Positions 9,401 through 19,123 are shown, numbered from the stretch's first letter. The stretch is 36,267 nt of DNA from Bacteroidota bacterium (GCA_903970335.1 CAJCII010000131.1:1-36267); one strand, 5' to 3'. Translations and numbers: made by a program. Notes: a model not told the origin generated them from the letters alone.

Positions 9401-12400
9401 CGCCAACCTCGCCACGGGAAGCTCCATCGATGTCTCCGGCGGTGTGACGGCGAGCGAAACCGGCAAAATCACCTACGGTGGCGGAGGCAGTCTTTCCATC
9501 CTGGCGGGGCAGGACCCGAATCTCCCTAGCCTGGTCGGAGGGAATCTCGTTTTGGGTTCCAGCCTCGAAGGCTATTCCGGCAGTAAAGGTGGCTCCCTCA
9601 CCATTCAAGCGCCGTTGGTTCAGATTGGGGGAACGGCGTCCGACCCGGCCAAGACGCTTTTGCTTGCCCCAGGTTTTTTCGATCAGGGTGGCTTTGCCAG
9701 TTTTACCCTCGACGGGTTGGGAGAAGTCGAACCGAATCAACCGAATGCCTCACTTTACCTTCCGGCGGTTTCCCTTGCACCGGGTACCACAATCGATCCC
9801 ATAGTCCAAGACTGGATGGCCGATTTGGTTAATGGCAATGTCGTCTTGACGCCCACGACTTATCCCATCGCATCGGAACGCACCCCGGCCGGTCTTACTT
9901 TTGGTGCCCTTGGAGTCGCGGGCTTTGGAGGCGGTATCGTCGTTCGGGGGGATTTTGTGGAGGGCCCCGGGGCGGTCATCGAAACCGATCCAAAGGGCAG
10001 CGTAACCATCACCGGAAATACGGTGAACGTGCAGGGAGATATCATCACACCCGGTGGTTCTATCTCAATTAGTGGCTCCAAAAACTCGACCGGCCTTTTC
10101 ACCTCCGATCCGCTCGATCCTCTGGTGACGGTCGATCTGGGGCCGAACAGCCTGTTGTCCGCCGCCGGTATCGTCGAGCCGACGGCCAATGCCTACGGTT
10201 ACAGTACCGGATCGGTTCTAAATGGCGGATCGATCGGTCTGAGCGGGAATATTCTTGCCGAAAGTGGCGCGGTACTCGATGTCTCCGGATCGAGTGGCGT
10301 TATCGACGTATCGCCGACACAATTGGGCACCGTCGGCAATTCGCTTTTCTCACCGTTTGTCCCCACGCGGGTCGATAGCAGCGGGGGATCGATCACGTTG
10401 GCAGGCGGACAGGAGCTCTATAGCGCAGCAACACTCTTGGGGGCGGCTGGCGGACCCTCGGCACCGGGTGGAAGCCTCACGGTGTCGTCCCAGCTTTTCG
10501 ATCCGTCACAAGGTCTGGTCCCAACCACGCCTTTGGATGCGACTCTGAAAGTGACCCAGAGCGCTCTCGCCTATTCGGCCAATGGCATTGGACACATCGT
10601 CGCGGTGAACGGGACCACCGCTGCATTGGGTTATTTTGACGCCGACAGTTTTGCTTCGAGCGGTCTCGACGCGCTGACTCTAGGCGGAACGGTGCAATTT
10701 TCTGGTCCGGTCACGATTAGCGCGAATCGCAGTTTGAGCTTGGGTGGCAGCGGCGTCATTTATGCCGATAGTGCGGTCGACCTTATCGCTCCCTATGTGA
10801 AACTGGGCCAGGCTTTCCAAGGACCTTTAACTCAGGCGCAACAACAGCTTTCCACTTATTTTGACTCCAACAGTAATGCCGTCGCAGTCGATCCGACCTA
10901 CGGCACCGGCAGCATCGCGGTCACCGCCGGTGGCCTGATCGACGTTGGGAATCTCTCCTTACAGAATATCGGTGGCCTTGGCCTGACGGCGAGCAATGGC
11001 GATATCCGTGGCGACGGCACCTTGGATGTCGCAGGAACCCTTACGCTTACCGCCGGTCAAATCTATCCGACGACCGACACGACCTTCACCATCGCCGCTT
11101 ACGATCACGGTGGGACCCCAGGCTCGGTGACGATTTTGCCCTTCGGTACCCGGCAACTTCCTCTGTCCGCTGGCGGCACTTTGAACGTGTATGCATCCGA
11201 CATCATCCAGGAAGGAGTTTTGCGGGCACCGATTGGGACAATCAATCTCGGTAGCGGCATCAGGAGTACCAGTCCGATCGATCCGCTTTCGGGGCAAGCT
11301 TTCGACTCAACGCAGAGCGTAACGCTGGCCTCGGGCAGCGTCACCTCCGTCTCGGCAGTCGACTCTGCTACCGGACAAGATCTCACGATTCCCTACGGGA
11401 CGCTTCTTGACGGTGTTTCCTGGATCGATCCGGCGGGCAACGACATAACGGTTGCCGGTAATGGGCCAAACGCGGTGCCTGCCAAAGCGATCAACGTCTC
11501 GGGTGCCTCCGTCATTGACCAGGCCGGAGCAATGATCGATATTAGCGGCGGGGGCGATCTCTATGCCTACCGCTTCGTTTCCGGAACGGGCGGAACGAAC
11601 GACATTCTGGCCTCCAACAGCAGCTTTGCGGTTCTTCCAGGTTACTCCGCAGACTACGCACCCTTTTATCAGGCTGCCGGTTCCACGGCGGATTATTCCA
11701 ATCCGACGCTGGCAGTTGGCAGCCAAATCTATCTTAACGCGAGCAACGGATTACCGGCAGGGGTCTATACTCTGCTGCCCGCCCGCTATGCCCTCTTGCC
11801 GGGAGCCTTTCTGGTTACGCCTACCGGTGCCGTACCTCTCGCCCAAAGTGTCCTGCGCCCCGATGGATCGAGCCTTGTTTCCGGCTATCTCTTCAATGGA
11901 CTCGATTCGACGCAGACCGCCGCTCCGTTGTTCACCTCATTCGAAGTCGACTCGCAAGGAGTCGTCAATTCACGGGCCGAGTACGACAGTTACTCTGCCA
12001 ATACGTTTTTGAGCCAGAATGCGGCCGCACAGGGCACTTCGGTTCTGCTCCCCGCAGATGCGGGACAGTTGGTGTTCGCCGCGGCCAACGCCATGACTAT
12101 CCACGGCACGGTATCGTCCCAAGCGCCTGCCGGTGCGCTTGGCAGTCAGGTCGATCTTGCCAGTCCCAGTAACATCCTGATTTCGGGACCAAATACCGAT
12201 TTGAGTAATATCGGTGCGGGTACGCTGGTGCTCGATGCTTCCGATCTGAGTGCGTTTGGCGCCGAAAGCTTATTGATTGGCGGCTACCGCACGACAACCT
12301 CCCAAGGAACAACGGTGACGGTGACGACCAGTGCTGTTACCGTCGATAATGCCGGTGCCGCGCTGACCGGACCCGATGTTATTCTGGCCTCGAACGACAC

Positions 12401-15400
12401 ACTGACGCTGGAGGCAAATGCGCAGGTGGAGCAATCGGGAACGCTTTCCAGTCCAGCCGAAACGCTCCTCTTCGGTAGCTCGACTCGCGCGGGATCCGGA
12501 GACGGCGTTGTGCTGCGGGTCGGCAGCGATGCTTCCGCGCAAATCATCCGCTCCGGCGTTAATGCTTCCCTGGGGCCGACCCTCAGCCTAGGAGCAGACA
12601 CGGAGATTTCGGGCGCGAGCTTGATTCTGGATTCGACTTCCGCGACTTCACTCGACCCCACAGCGGACCTGAGTGGAGATGCGGTATCGATTAATAGCGG
12701 CCAGATTAGTTTGGCGCTCGATGGCAGCCAGCCGACGTCCGGGTTGGTGCTTTCCGGCCCGGCCCTTGCCAGCCTGCAAGCTTCTGTCCAAGCGTTGTCT
12801 TTGCGTAGTTATTCCTCGATCGATATTTATGAAAATGGATCCGGAGTTATCGGCAGCGCGGCGGATGGATCGGGCAATTATCAAGTCAAAAACCTGACCT
12901 TGGATGCGGATGAAATTCGTGGTTTTAATGGGGGATCTGTCACGATCAACGCGCAAAGCGTTACGCTTGAGAACACCCTCGGTGGCTCGCCGCCGGCGCT
13001 TGGTGGCCTTCCTGCCAACGGGGCGTTGACGGTCGATGCCGGTACCATTCAACTCGGCGGCGGCTCCGGGGTGAACGCTCTGAACATCGATGGTTACGCG
13101 AACCTGAATTTGCATGCAAACGGTGGGATTTTGGTTGCGGCAACGCCATCGGCGGCAAAAGACTCGTCCGGCAATCCCATCGAGGGTACCGCCAGTCTCG
13201 CCACCGCAGGCAACCTGCAAATAGACACGCCTGTCATCACCGGTGCGACCGGGGCCAGCCTGACGCTTGCCGCGAACGACGCATTGACCATTAATTCTTT
13301 GGGCAGCGGATCGACAGCGACGGTTGTCGGCGGTCTGGGCGCAACCCTGAATCTGGTCGGTGCGAGCGTAACGGAAAACAGCCTGATTCAAGTACCGAGT
13401 GGACATCTCGGCATCGAAGCGACTGCCGCCGGTGGGAATCTCACGGTGGGAGGAACCCTTCAGGCCGGTGGCACGGCGCAGACCTTCAACGACTTGACCG
13501 AGTATACCTCCGGCGGCCAGATCAGTCTGACTTCGGAGAGCGGTTCGGTTATTCTGAATTCGGGAAGCACGGTTTCGGTTGCGGACAATCCGGAAGGTGG
13601 TAACGCGGGCAGTCTGAAGGTTGGTGCCGCCGATGGTCTCTTCGTCTATCAAGGCAGCGCCGTCGAAGCACATGGCGGCGTGGCCGGACAGGCGGGCGCG
13701 TTTTCTTTGGACGTGGGGAGCATTCCCGGAGGCAGCTTGCTCCCTCTCGATTCATTCCTCGGCGCCGGGGGCTTTACGCAGTCGATTTCAATCCGAGACC
13801 GGAACGACCTCGCTGTCTCGGTCGATGGAACGGTTCGCGCGGGTTCCTATAACCTGTCTGCCGATCAGGGGTCGATCACTGTTACCGGTCTCATCAATGC
13901 CTCGAATGTCGCAGCCACGGATCCGGCTGGAAACCCGATCCTCATCGGTGGCACCATCGATCTCGAAGCCTACGGTAGCGTGACCTTGTCCTCCGGTTCG
14001 GAACTGACCGTGGCGGGACAAAACTTTAGCAATGCAGGCCAGGGCGGCTCGATCACGCTGGCCGCAGGATCGGCAACAGGCGGTAATTTTAGCACGAGCG
14101 CCGTTGTCGATCTTCAGAAAGGTTCCACCCTCGATCTGAAGGTCGCGGACAACTCCAGCGTCAGCGCCGCCGCGGGCGACTTTACCGGTACGGTGCTTAT
14201 CAGCGCACCCCAGAATGCGGGGGGGACCGATCTCCAGGTCACTCCGATCGAGGGTACCATCCTGAATGCCTCGAACATCGTGGTTGAAGGCTACAAGCTT
14301 TACACTCCGGCGGGAGGCTCGATCGACAGCGTGGAGGGAAGCGCAGCCACCAGCACGCCAAACGACGGAACGGTTTATGGCGACGCCGAGGGCTTTGCCG
14401 CCAACACGGACACCATTCTCTCCAGGCTGCTCACCGGAACTCCCAACGCCAGTCAGGCTTCGCTCTTCCGGATAACCCCCGGAGCCGAAATCATCAGCAC
14501 CACCGGCGATCTGACCCTCGCCAACGATTGGGACCTTTCCTCTTTCCGTTTCGGTCCGGACAACACGCCCGGCATTCTTACCATCCGGGCCGCGGGTAAC
14601 TTGATTTTCAACGGCAGCCTGAGCGATGGTTTTAGCGATGCAACGGATACCGCAACCCTATTGCCGCAAAGCACGACGCTTCCGCTCAATGATCAGTCGT
14701 GGTACTATAACCTGGTGGCAGGGGCGGATTTTTCTGCCGCCGATTTTAATCAAGTCCTGCCGAATACCGAAGTTTACGATCCCAACACGGGACTGGCAGA
14801 TCAAGGAACCGCCACCGGTTCGCTGGAACTGGGTAACGTCGTGACGCAAAATGACGGCAATGCCACGGCTTCGGGGGGAGCCAACGCCAAGACCAGCGCG
14901 GCGCTCAGCGGCTATTACCAGGTGATTCGCACCGGCACGGGAAATATCGACGTTGCGACAAGTGGCGATGTCCTTCTGCAAAACCAATTCGCCACGATCT
15001 ATACCGTCGGAGCGCAGGCCTCCGCCTTGGCCAATTTCGACACGCCGCAACTTCAAATTGGTACCAAACAGTATTATCCCGCCCAATACAGCCTGGCGGG
15101 TGGCAACGTCGCCATTTCGGCACTGGGCGATATTGCGCATATTACGGAAAATAGCAGCGGTACCCTCGTTCTCGATTCCGAAAAGGAACTTCCCGACAAC
15201 TGGCTTTATCGCCGGGGCTACGTCGATTCTGCCAGCCAGTTCGGGGCATCCAAGTACGACACCAATGCCTCGACTTCGTGGTGGATCGATTTCAGCAACT
15301 TCTTCGAAGGCATCGGCACCCTGGGAGGCGGCAATGTCACGTTGAGCGCAGGGCATGACGTGAGCAATGTCGATGCGGTGGCGACCACCAATGCCCGCAT

Positions 15401-17948
15401 GACCTGGCAAACCGCAACGGGCGACCAGAATGCTGTCGACCAGACGTTGGTTGAGCTTGGCGGCGGCAATGTTGCGGTGCAGGCGGGCAACGATATAAAT
15501 GGCGGCGTCTATTATGTCGAATGGGGGCAGGGGACGCTTGAAGCGGGCAATAGCATCATTACCAACTTCACCCGTTCCCCTTCTCTCGGCACGATCACGC
15601 TGCCGGCCACCGTCGATAATTCCGCGACGTGGCTACCCACCACGCTTTTCCTCGGCGAAGGCGACTTCGCTGTCTCGGCCGAAAACGAACTGCTCCTCGG
15701 GCCGGTCGCCAATCCCTTCCTTCTGCCCCAGGGTGTGGACAACACCTATTGGGACAAGACCTATTTTTCGACCTATGCCACCACCGATGCCGTGGATGTC
15801 GCCTCGCTCAACGGCTCGGTGACACTCCGGGAAGACGCCACCATGTTCAGTAGCACCACGGCCACGCCTTTGCTGCAAAACTGGCTTCAGTACGTCGATC
15901 TCTTTTCCTCGAGTCCTCGATCGGTTTCCTATTACCAACCCTGGTTGAATATCACCGAGACGAGCGTCGCGCCATTTTCGACGGTGGATGCCTTGGAGCC
16001 TTCCAGCCTGAACGTTACCGCGTTTTCGGGTGCTATCGATACGGTTGGCAACCTGACTCTTTCCCCGTCTCCCACCGGTACGATCAATCTGCTCGCCCAA
16101 GGTTCCATTAACTCCCTTCAGGCAAACGGCACCAGCGGTGTCATCGACAGTTCGACGACAAACAATGTGTCGAACACGACCTGGAGCTCCAGCACCATCG
16201 ATCTCTCCGACGCCAATCCCAGCGCCATCCCCGGCGTTTCTTCGCCCTATGCCTATGAGGAGGTGGCGGGAACGTTGCCAGCCGCGGCTAAGACCACCGG
16301 AGGTTCCATTTCTGTCGGCGGGGTCACGGTTCCCGTTCAACTCGATCTCTCCTTCATCAATGACTTGTTTGCGGAAACGGGTTCGACGGAAGGTTCCAAT
16401 GGCGTCTTGCAGACCAAGTTGAAATTGCATGCCTCGATCGACGGAGAACCGCTCCATGTCAACGATCCCGATCCGGTTCACCTTTATGCTGAGAATGGGG
16501 ACATCTCCGGACTAACGCTTTTCTCGGCTAAAGCGACCCGGGTGGTTGCCGGACAAGACATTACCGACATTGCCCTCTATTTGCAGAACGTCGGCTCGAA
16601 TGACATCAGCCTGGTTACAGCGGGCCGGGACATCGTCGCCTATGACGCCAATTCTCCCCTCTTGGTGGACGCTCAGTCCTCCGGTAACGTCCTCGATTTG
16701 GGAAGCTCCGCCCTGGCGGGAGACATAGCGATCGGCGGCCCCGGCACACTCGAGGTGTTGGCCGGTCGCAATCTCAATCTGGGCGTTGCGCCCAACGACC
16801 CGGATGGCACCGGCGTTGGAATCTCCAGCATCGGCAACCAAAGCAATCCGGTACTCCACTTTGCCGGGGCCGATATCGTTGCCGCAGCCGGCATCGGCCC
16901 ATCGTCCGGTTTGGATTCCAGCCCGCTGGACTTTGCCGCCTTCGAGTCGCAGTTTTTGGTGCCCGGCGCGTTAGCTTCGGCCCTTTATCTGCCCGATCTC
17001 GGTGCGCTTCTGGGGTTGACGGGCGCTTCCGACGATCAGGTCTGGAACGCTTTCGATCAATTGCCAAAGGAGAACCAGGACGACCTGGCGCTCGATCTTT
17101 TCTACCTGGTCCTGCGCGATGCCGGTCGCGATCATAACAACGGCACCGGCAGCGGTTACGCCTCCGGTTTCGCGGCCATTTCGGCGCTCTTCCCGGATAC
17201 CACCGGGCAGGGCGATATTTCGCTGACCTCGCGCGAAATCAAAACGACCAGCGGCGGCAACATCAGTCTCCTTGCGCCGTCCGGACAACTCGAGGTCGGG
17301 TTGAATGTCGCCGGTACCCAGCCGGTCGATCAAGGAATCCTGACCGAGGACGGTGGCAATATCTCGATCTTCACCCAGGGTAATGTCGATGTGGGCACGT
17401 CCCGCATCTTCACGCTAAATGGCGGCAATGAAATAATCTGGTCTTCCCAGGGCGATATCGATGCCGGTGCCTCCTCGAAAACCGTGCAGTCGGCCCCGCC
17501 CACACGCGTTCTCGTCGATCCTCAGAGCGGTGCCATCGAGACCGATCTGGCTGGCCTGGCCACGGGCGGGGGTATCGGCGTCCTGGAAACCGTACCTGGA
17601 GAGCCCCCATCGGACGTCGACTTGATCGCTCCGAATGGCACCATCAACGCCGGTGATGCCGGGATCCGCGTCTCGGGCAATCTCAACATTGCCGCCCTGC
17701 GGGTGCTTAACGCGGGCAATATCCAGGTGGGGGGCAAGTCCTCCGGTGTCCCGACCGTGGCCGCTCCTAATACGGCAGGATTGGCGGCGGCATCCAGTGC
17801 TGCCGGGTCGACGTCCAACGCCAGCGATCAGGCCTCGAATGAGGCCCGCAACCGTGCCACCCAGCAAAATCATCCTGACCTTCCGTCCATCATTACCGTG
17901 CAGGTTCTCGGTTACGGCGGTGGTTCCGATGATGACGGTGGTAACTAG
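6435..17948 (+). CDS. Giant filamentous-haemagglutinin-type exoprotein (3,837 aa)
   Basis: A very large secreted beta-helix protein. I chose the GTG at 6435 because it overlaps the upstream stop by 4 bases and opens directly on a signal peptide (LPLCVVAALVMTGGGTALA, cleaved before SPSLRGG). Residues about 55-100 are an Ala/Gln-rich helix. Residues about 155-260 form the haemagglutination-activity (TPS) domain, with FNVGQNTTLYFDQ, VNQWVAINKI, SQILGSI and GQVYVINQNGIIFG. The rest is a long run of Gly/Ser/Asn/Asp-rich beta-helix repeats with recurring phrases such as LTLAAN, GGSITL and IDVSGG. The extreme C-terminus reads HPDLPSIITVQVLGYGGG followed by an acidic tail. No autotransporter barrel or LPXTG/PEP-CTERM anchor is visible, and no TpsB-type secretion partner is encoded nearby. 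Adhesion or matrix function is likely; the target is unknown. Confidence 0.9.
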   Translation: MKTRSSLPRGLPLCVVAALVMTGGGTALASPSLRGGAMASPQGGTPASLSQTTTAATLANSQTAQTAALVQNAQASLQHSIQALQAMQAAQAAARSQAGGIANLGIAGGALPSVTDGLAAGGLVPDSGLAGNGIANPVTTWVNANTPTQTTTTANGQTKTTVTVQQTGQQALLNWTTFNVGQNTTLYFDQTMGGANVNQWVAINKIAPSIAPSQILGSIVAPGQVYVINQNGIIFGEASQVNTGTLVASSLPINDNLVSRGLLNNPDLQFLFSQVNIPSGTQGPTPAFTPAPAPTGGSVLTKDAAGNQQIIAADGQDGDVVVEPGAQLSSPANAEQVGGRMALIGPNVTNAGTISTPDGQTILAAGLQVGLTAHDTNDPTLRGLDVAIGEISDPSYNSGETGVAGTSANTGLIEVPRGDTTMAGMNVSQNGVIDSSTSVALNGRIDLLADYNSTPLINGHGGFAGTSDFYPRSSGQVTLGTDSLTQILPEVSSSDTVVGAQLALPSLLNLQGLNINLESNATILAPGAVAPTTTPSVDSVGATLASGVNLQAGSWLSFNNAYSFFNANGQINLDQGAAIDVSGSQNVEASVAENIVSAQLLGTELANDPLQQNGALRGQTIEFDLRQTGVNADGSTWIGTPLADVSGYANLVPHTVGELTVNGGTVALAAGDAVNVAPGAMINVSGGWIDYQGGRVQTTEVVSNGQIYNISVAPSNLVYSGVYTGYTVSSAKWNVSETYLNPLLSGTHYDEGYLQGGDSGSLSITAPTMTLNGSMFANSVSGIYQRTSDSQLSSTYAGASFLSIVLATQGVPATGTLALNFQAQNEAVANYPTYSPSPPKIDFGVSQAAGDLVLSPDLIDTDGFGNVTIDNGDGTIFVPAGISLTTPPGGKITLDGANIDIEGKVSAPGGSLTFDVYNYSPYADQNSPYTGNPLLSTPPVDSTRGLFKLGGSASLSVAGLIVDELDTASGPNSLPLLTNGGTIKIDSFSANLATGSSIDVSGGVTASETGKITYGGGGSLSILAGQDPNLPSLVGGNLVLGSSLEGYSGSKGGSLTIQAPLVQIGGTASDPAKTLLLAPGFFDQGGFASFTLDGLGEVEPNQPNASLYLPAVSLAPGTTIDPIVQDWMADLVNGNVVLTPTTYPIASERTPAGLTFGALGVAGFGGGIVVRGDFVEGPGAVIETDPKGSVTITGNTVNVQGDIITPGGSISISGSKNSTGLFTSDPLDPLVTVDLGPNSLLSAAGIVEPTANAYGYSTGSVLNGGSIGLSGNILAESGAVLDVSGSSGVIDVSPTQLGTVGNSLFSPFVPTRVDSSGGSITLAGGQELYSAATLLGAAGGPSAPGGSLTVSSQLFDPSQGLVPTTPLDATLKVTQSALAYSANGIGHIVAVNGTTAALGYFDADSFASSGLDALTLGGTVQFSGPVTISANRSLSLGGSGVIYADSAVDLIAPYVKLGQAFQGPLTQAQQQLSTYFDSNSNAVAVDPTYGTGSIAVTAGGLIDVGNLSLQNIGGLGLTASNGDIRGDGTLDVAGTLTLTAGQIYPTTDTTFTIAAYDHGGTPGSVTILPFGTRQLPLSAGGTLNVYASDIIQEGVLRAPIGTINLGSGIRSTSPIDPLSGQAFDSTQSVTLASGSVTSVSAVDSATGQDLTIPYGTLLDGVSWIDPAGNDITVAGNGPNAVPAKAINVSGASVIDQAGAMIDISGGGDLYAYRFVSGTGGTNDILASNSSFAVLPGYSADYAPFYQAAGSTADYSNPTLAVGSQIYLNASNGLPAGVYTLLPARYALLPGAFLVTPTGAVPLAQSVLRPDGSSLVSGYLFNGLDSTQTAAPLFTSFEVDSQGVVNSRAEYDSYSANTFLSQNAAAQGTSVLLPADAGQLVFAAANAMTIHGTVSSQAPAGALGSQVDLASPSNILISGPNTDLSNIGAGTLVLDASDLSAFGAESLLIGGYRTTTSQGTTVTVTTSAVTVDNAGAALTGPDVILASNDTLTLEANAQVEQSGTLSSPAETLLFGSSTRAGSGDGVVLRVGSDASAQIIRSGVNASLGPTLSLGADTEISGASLILDSTSATSLDPTADLSGDAVSINSGQISLALDGSQPTSGLVLSGPALASLQASVQALSLRSYSSIDIYENGSGVIGSAADGSGNYQVKNLTLDADEIRGFNGGSVTINAQSVTLENTLGGSPPALGGLPANGALTVDAGTIQLGGGSGVNALNIDGYANLNLHANGGILVAATPSAAKDSSGNPIEGTASLATAGNLQIDTPVITGATGASLTLAANDALTINSLGSGSTATVVGGLGATLNLVGASVTENSLIQVPSGHLGIEATAAGGNLTVGGTLQAGGTAQTFNDLTEYTSGGQISLTSESGSVILNSGSTVSVADNPEGGNAGSLKVGAADGLFVYQGSAVEAHGGVAGQAGAFSLDVGSIPGGSLLPLDSFLGAGGFTQSISIRDRNDLAVSVDGTVRAGSYNLSADQGSITVTGLINASNVAATDPAGNPILIGGTIDLEAYGSVTLSSGSELTVAGQNFSNAGQGGSITLAAGSATGGNFSTSAVVDLQKGSTLDLKVADNSSVSAAAGDFTGTVLISAPQNAGGTDLQVTPIEGTILNASNIVVEGYKLYTPAGGSIDSVEGSAATSTPNDGTVYGDAEGFAANTDTILSRLLTGTPNASQASLFRITPGAEIISTTGDLTLANDWDLSSFRFGPDNTPGILTIRAAGNLIFNGSLSDGFSDATDTATLLPQSTTLPLNDQSWYYNLVAGADFSAADFNQVLPNTEVYDPNTGLADQGTATGSLELGNVVTQNDGNATASGGANAKTSAALSGYYQVIRTGTGNIDVATSGDVLLQNQFATIYTVGAQASALANFDTPQLQIGTKQYYPAQYSLAGGNVAISALGDIAHITENSSGTLVLDSEKELPDNWLYRRGYVDSASQFGASKYDTNASTSWWIDFSNFFEGIGTLGGGNVTLSAGHDVSNVDAVATTNARMTWQTATGDQNAVDQTLVELGGGNVAVQAGNDINGGVYYVEWGQGTLEAGNSIITNFTRSPSLGTITLPATVDNSATWLPTTLFLGEGDFAVSAENELLLGPVANPFLLPQGVDNTYWDKTYFSTYATTDAVDVASLNGSVTLREDATMFSSTTATPLLQNWLQYVDLFSSSPRSVSYYQPWLNITETSVAPFSTVDALEPSSLNVTAFSGAIDTVGNLTLSPSPTGTINLLAQGSINSLQANGTSGVIDSSTTNNVSNTTWSSSTIDLSDANPSAIPGVSSPYAYEEVAGTLPAAAKTTGGSISVGGVTVPVQLDLSFINDLFAETGSTEGSNGVLQTKLKLHASIDGEPLHVNDPDPVHLYAENGDISGLTLFSAKATRVVAGQDITDIALYLQNVGSNDISLVTAGRDIVAYDANSPLLVDAQSSGNVLDLGSSALAGDIAIGGPGTLEVLAGRNLNLGVAPNDPDGTGVGISSIGNQSNPVLHFAGADIVAAAGIGPSSGLDSSPLDFAAFESQFLVPGALASALYLPDLGALLGLTGASDDQVWNAFDQLPKENQDDLALDLFYLVLRDAGRDHNNGTGSGYASGFAAISALFPDTTGQGDISLTSREIKTTSGGNISLLAPSGQLEVGLNVAGTQPVDQGILTEDGGNISIFTQGNVDVGTSRIFTLNGGNEIIWSSQGDIDAGASSKTVQSAPPTRVLVDPQSGAIETDLAGLATGGGIGVLETVPGEPPSDVDLIAPNGTINAGDAGIRVSGNLNIAALRVLNAGNIQVGGKSSGVPTVAAPNTAGLAAASSAAGSTSNASDQASNEARNRATQQNHPDLPSIITVQVLGYGGGSDDDGGN

Positions 17949-17971
17949 AAATTGGAGACTCCCGCAATTTT
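17949..17971 (+). terminator. Weak hairpin after the exoprotein gene
   Basis: Immediately after the TAG, AAATTG (17949-17954) pairs with CAATTT (17965-17970) around a 10-nt loop, followed by one further T and then CGG. The stem is short and AT-rich and the U-run is poor, so this is at best a weak terminator or a 3'-end stabiliser. Confidence 0.3.
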
Positions 17972-18135
17972 CGGAATCGAGGTCCGGAAAATAACACATT
18001 AAGTAGATCGATGAACTTGGATAAGCGCCGTATTTCGCTGAAAATGAAAAATTGGAGCTATTCATAAGTAATTGAAAAGCAGATTGATAAATCCAAAATG
18101 TCCCGCTCTTCGATACAATCCACTATTTGCCTATT

Positions 18136-18162
18136 GACTTACTATGGTAATGTCGGTAAGTC
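18136..18162. promoter_or_regulatory. Inverted repeat in the PEP-CTERM gene promoter region
   Basis: GACTTAC (18136-18142) and its exact reverse complement GTAAGTC (18156-18162) are separated by 13 bases. The half-site centres are 20 bp apart, about two helical turns, as for a dimeric regulator. The left half overlaps TTGACT, a good -35 candidate. The site lies 60 bp upstream of the start codon in a 273-bp gene-free stretch (17949-18221) that otherwise holds nothing recognisable. Confidence 0.4.
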
Positions 18163-18221
18163 TGTCCCGTTAAGTTGAAGTGTCTTCGTTAACCAACAAC
18201 CCAACAAAGAAAGAAAACCAA

Positions 18222-19073
18222 ATGAAACTAGCTAAAAAAATGTCTGCAGCCTTGGCCCTGGCCTTGGTCGCAGCTCTGGGAACCTCTGCCCATGCGCAGA
18301 GCGTTTCTTACAATGAAGGGGACTTGCTCCTCGGCTTTAACCAAACCGGTGCCGCCGACAACTACGTGGTCGATCTCGGGGCCGTATCGAATTTTATCAA
18401 TGCTACGGGCTCGCTTACCTTCGATCTCTCGACCAGCGACTTGACCAGCACTTTCGGTTCGAGCTGGGCGAGTAACAGCCAGACCAACCTGGTCAACTGG
18501 GGTGTCATCGGAGGCAGCGATGTGACCAATACCATCACCGTAGGCGGGGACACTCTCCAAGCAAACACGCTTTTCTATACGATTGGCGAGCAAACACTCG
18601 GCAACCAATCGACCGCTCCGACGGAGAAGTCGAATGCCCTACAGAAAAGCTACAACGGCAATATTAATTCCAACTTTGCCACGGGCTCGGGTGGATTCAG
18701 CGGGACTACGCCTACGTCAGGCAGCACGGGCAGTCTCCAAGCGATCAACCAGACCGCTGGCGCGACCAATAGCTGGAGTTATGAATTGAGTAGCAAAACC
18801 TATTTTGGCACTGGCAACAATATCGAGCAACCGACCACGGGTGCGGCTGACGGTCCGACCGACTCGGCCTTGGATCTGTACGAGTTGACGCCGACCAACG
18901 CCTCGATCACTAAGCCTACCACCTATCTGGGGAGCTTCTCCCTTGCCAGTAGTGGGGTCTTGACCTTTACCAATGCTTCCGCCGTTCCGGAGCCTTCCAG
19001 CTATGCGCTGATCGGATTGGGACTTCTCTTCCTGGTCTGGCGTCTTCGCGCAAAAAGCGCCTCTGCCCTCTAA
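18222..19073 (+). CDS. PEP-CTERM sorting domain protein
   Basis: A 283-residue secreted protein. A signal peptide (KKMSAALALALVAALGTSAHA, cut before QSVS) is followed by a Ser/Thr/Asn/Gly-rich beta body. The body opens with YNEGDLLLGFNQTGAADNYV, a pattern seen in many Verrucomicrobiota PEP-CTERM proteins. The C-terminus carries the tripartite sorting signal: VPEPSS, the hydrophobic span YALIGLGLLFLVW and a basic cluster RLRAK. It should be processed by an exosortase in the inner membrane; none is encoded in this window. The ATG at 18222 is preferred over the upstream frame start at 18180 because the signal peptide begins here. The leader is A/C-rich (AACCAACAAC at 18191-18200) without a good Shine-Dalgarno sequence, and the same ten bases precede the next gene. 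Function beyond surface display is unknown. Confidence 0.88.
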   Translation: MKLAKKMSAALALALVAALGTSAHAQSVSYNEGDLLLGFNQTGAADNYVVDLGAVSNFINATGSLTFDLSTSDLTSTFGSSWASNSQTNLVNWGVIGGSDVTNTITVGGDTLQANTLFYTIGEQTLGNQSTAPTEKSNALQKSYNGNINSNFATGSGGFSGTTPTSGSTGSLQAINQTAGATNSWSYELSSKTYFGTGNNIEQPTTGAADGPTDSALDLYELTPTNASITKPTTYLGSFSLASSGVLTFTNASAVPEPSSYALIGLGLLFLVWRLRAKSASAL

Positions 19074-19080
19074 AAAAATC

Positions 19081-19123
19081 TTGGAGCGGGCGAAGGCCTC
19101 CCGTGCCACCTCGCTCGCTCTAA
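19081..19123. other. Intercistronic hairpin between the PEP-CTERM and PstS-like genes
   Basis: TTGGAGCGGGCGA (19081-19093) pairs with TCGCTCGCTCTAA (19111-19123) over 13 positions, two of them G-T, with a 17-nt loop. On the + strand no U-run follows. On the - strand it is followed by a run of seven T (from the A-run at 19073-19079). On the + strand it may be a processing or stabilising hairpin that sets the ratio of the two flanking secreted proteins. Confidence 0.45.
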
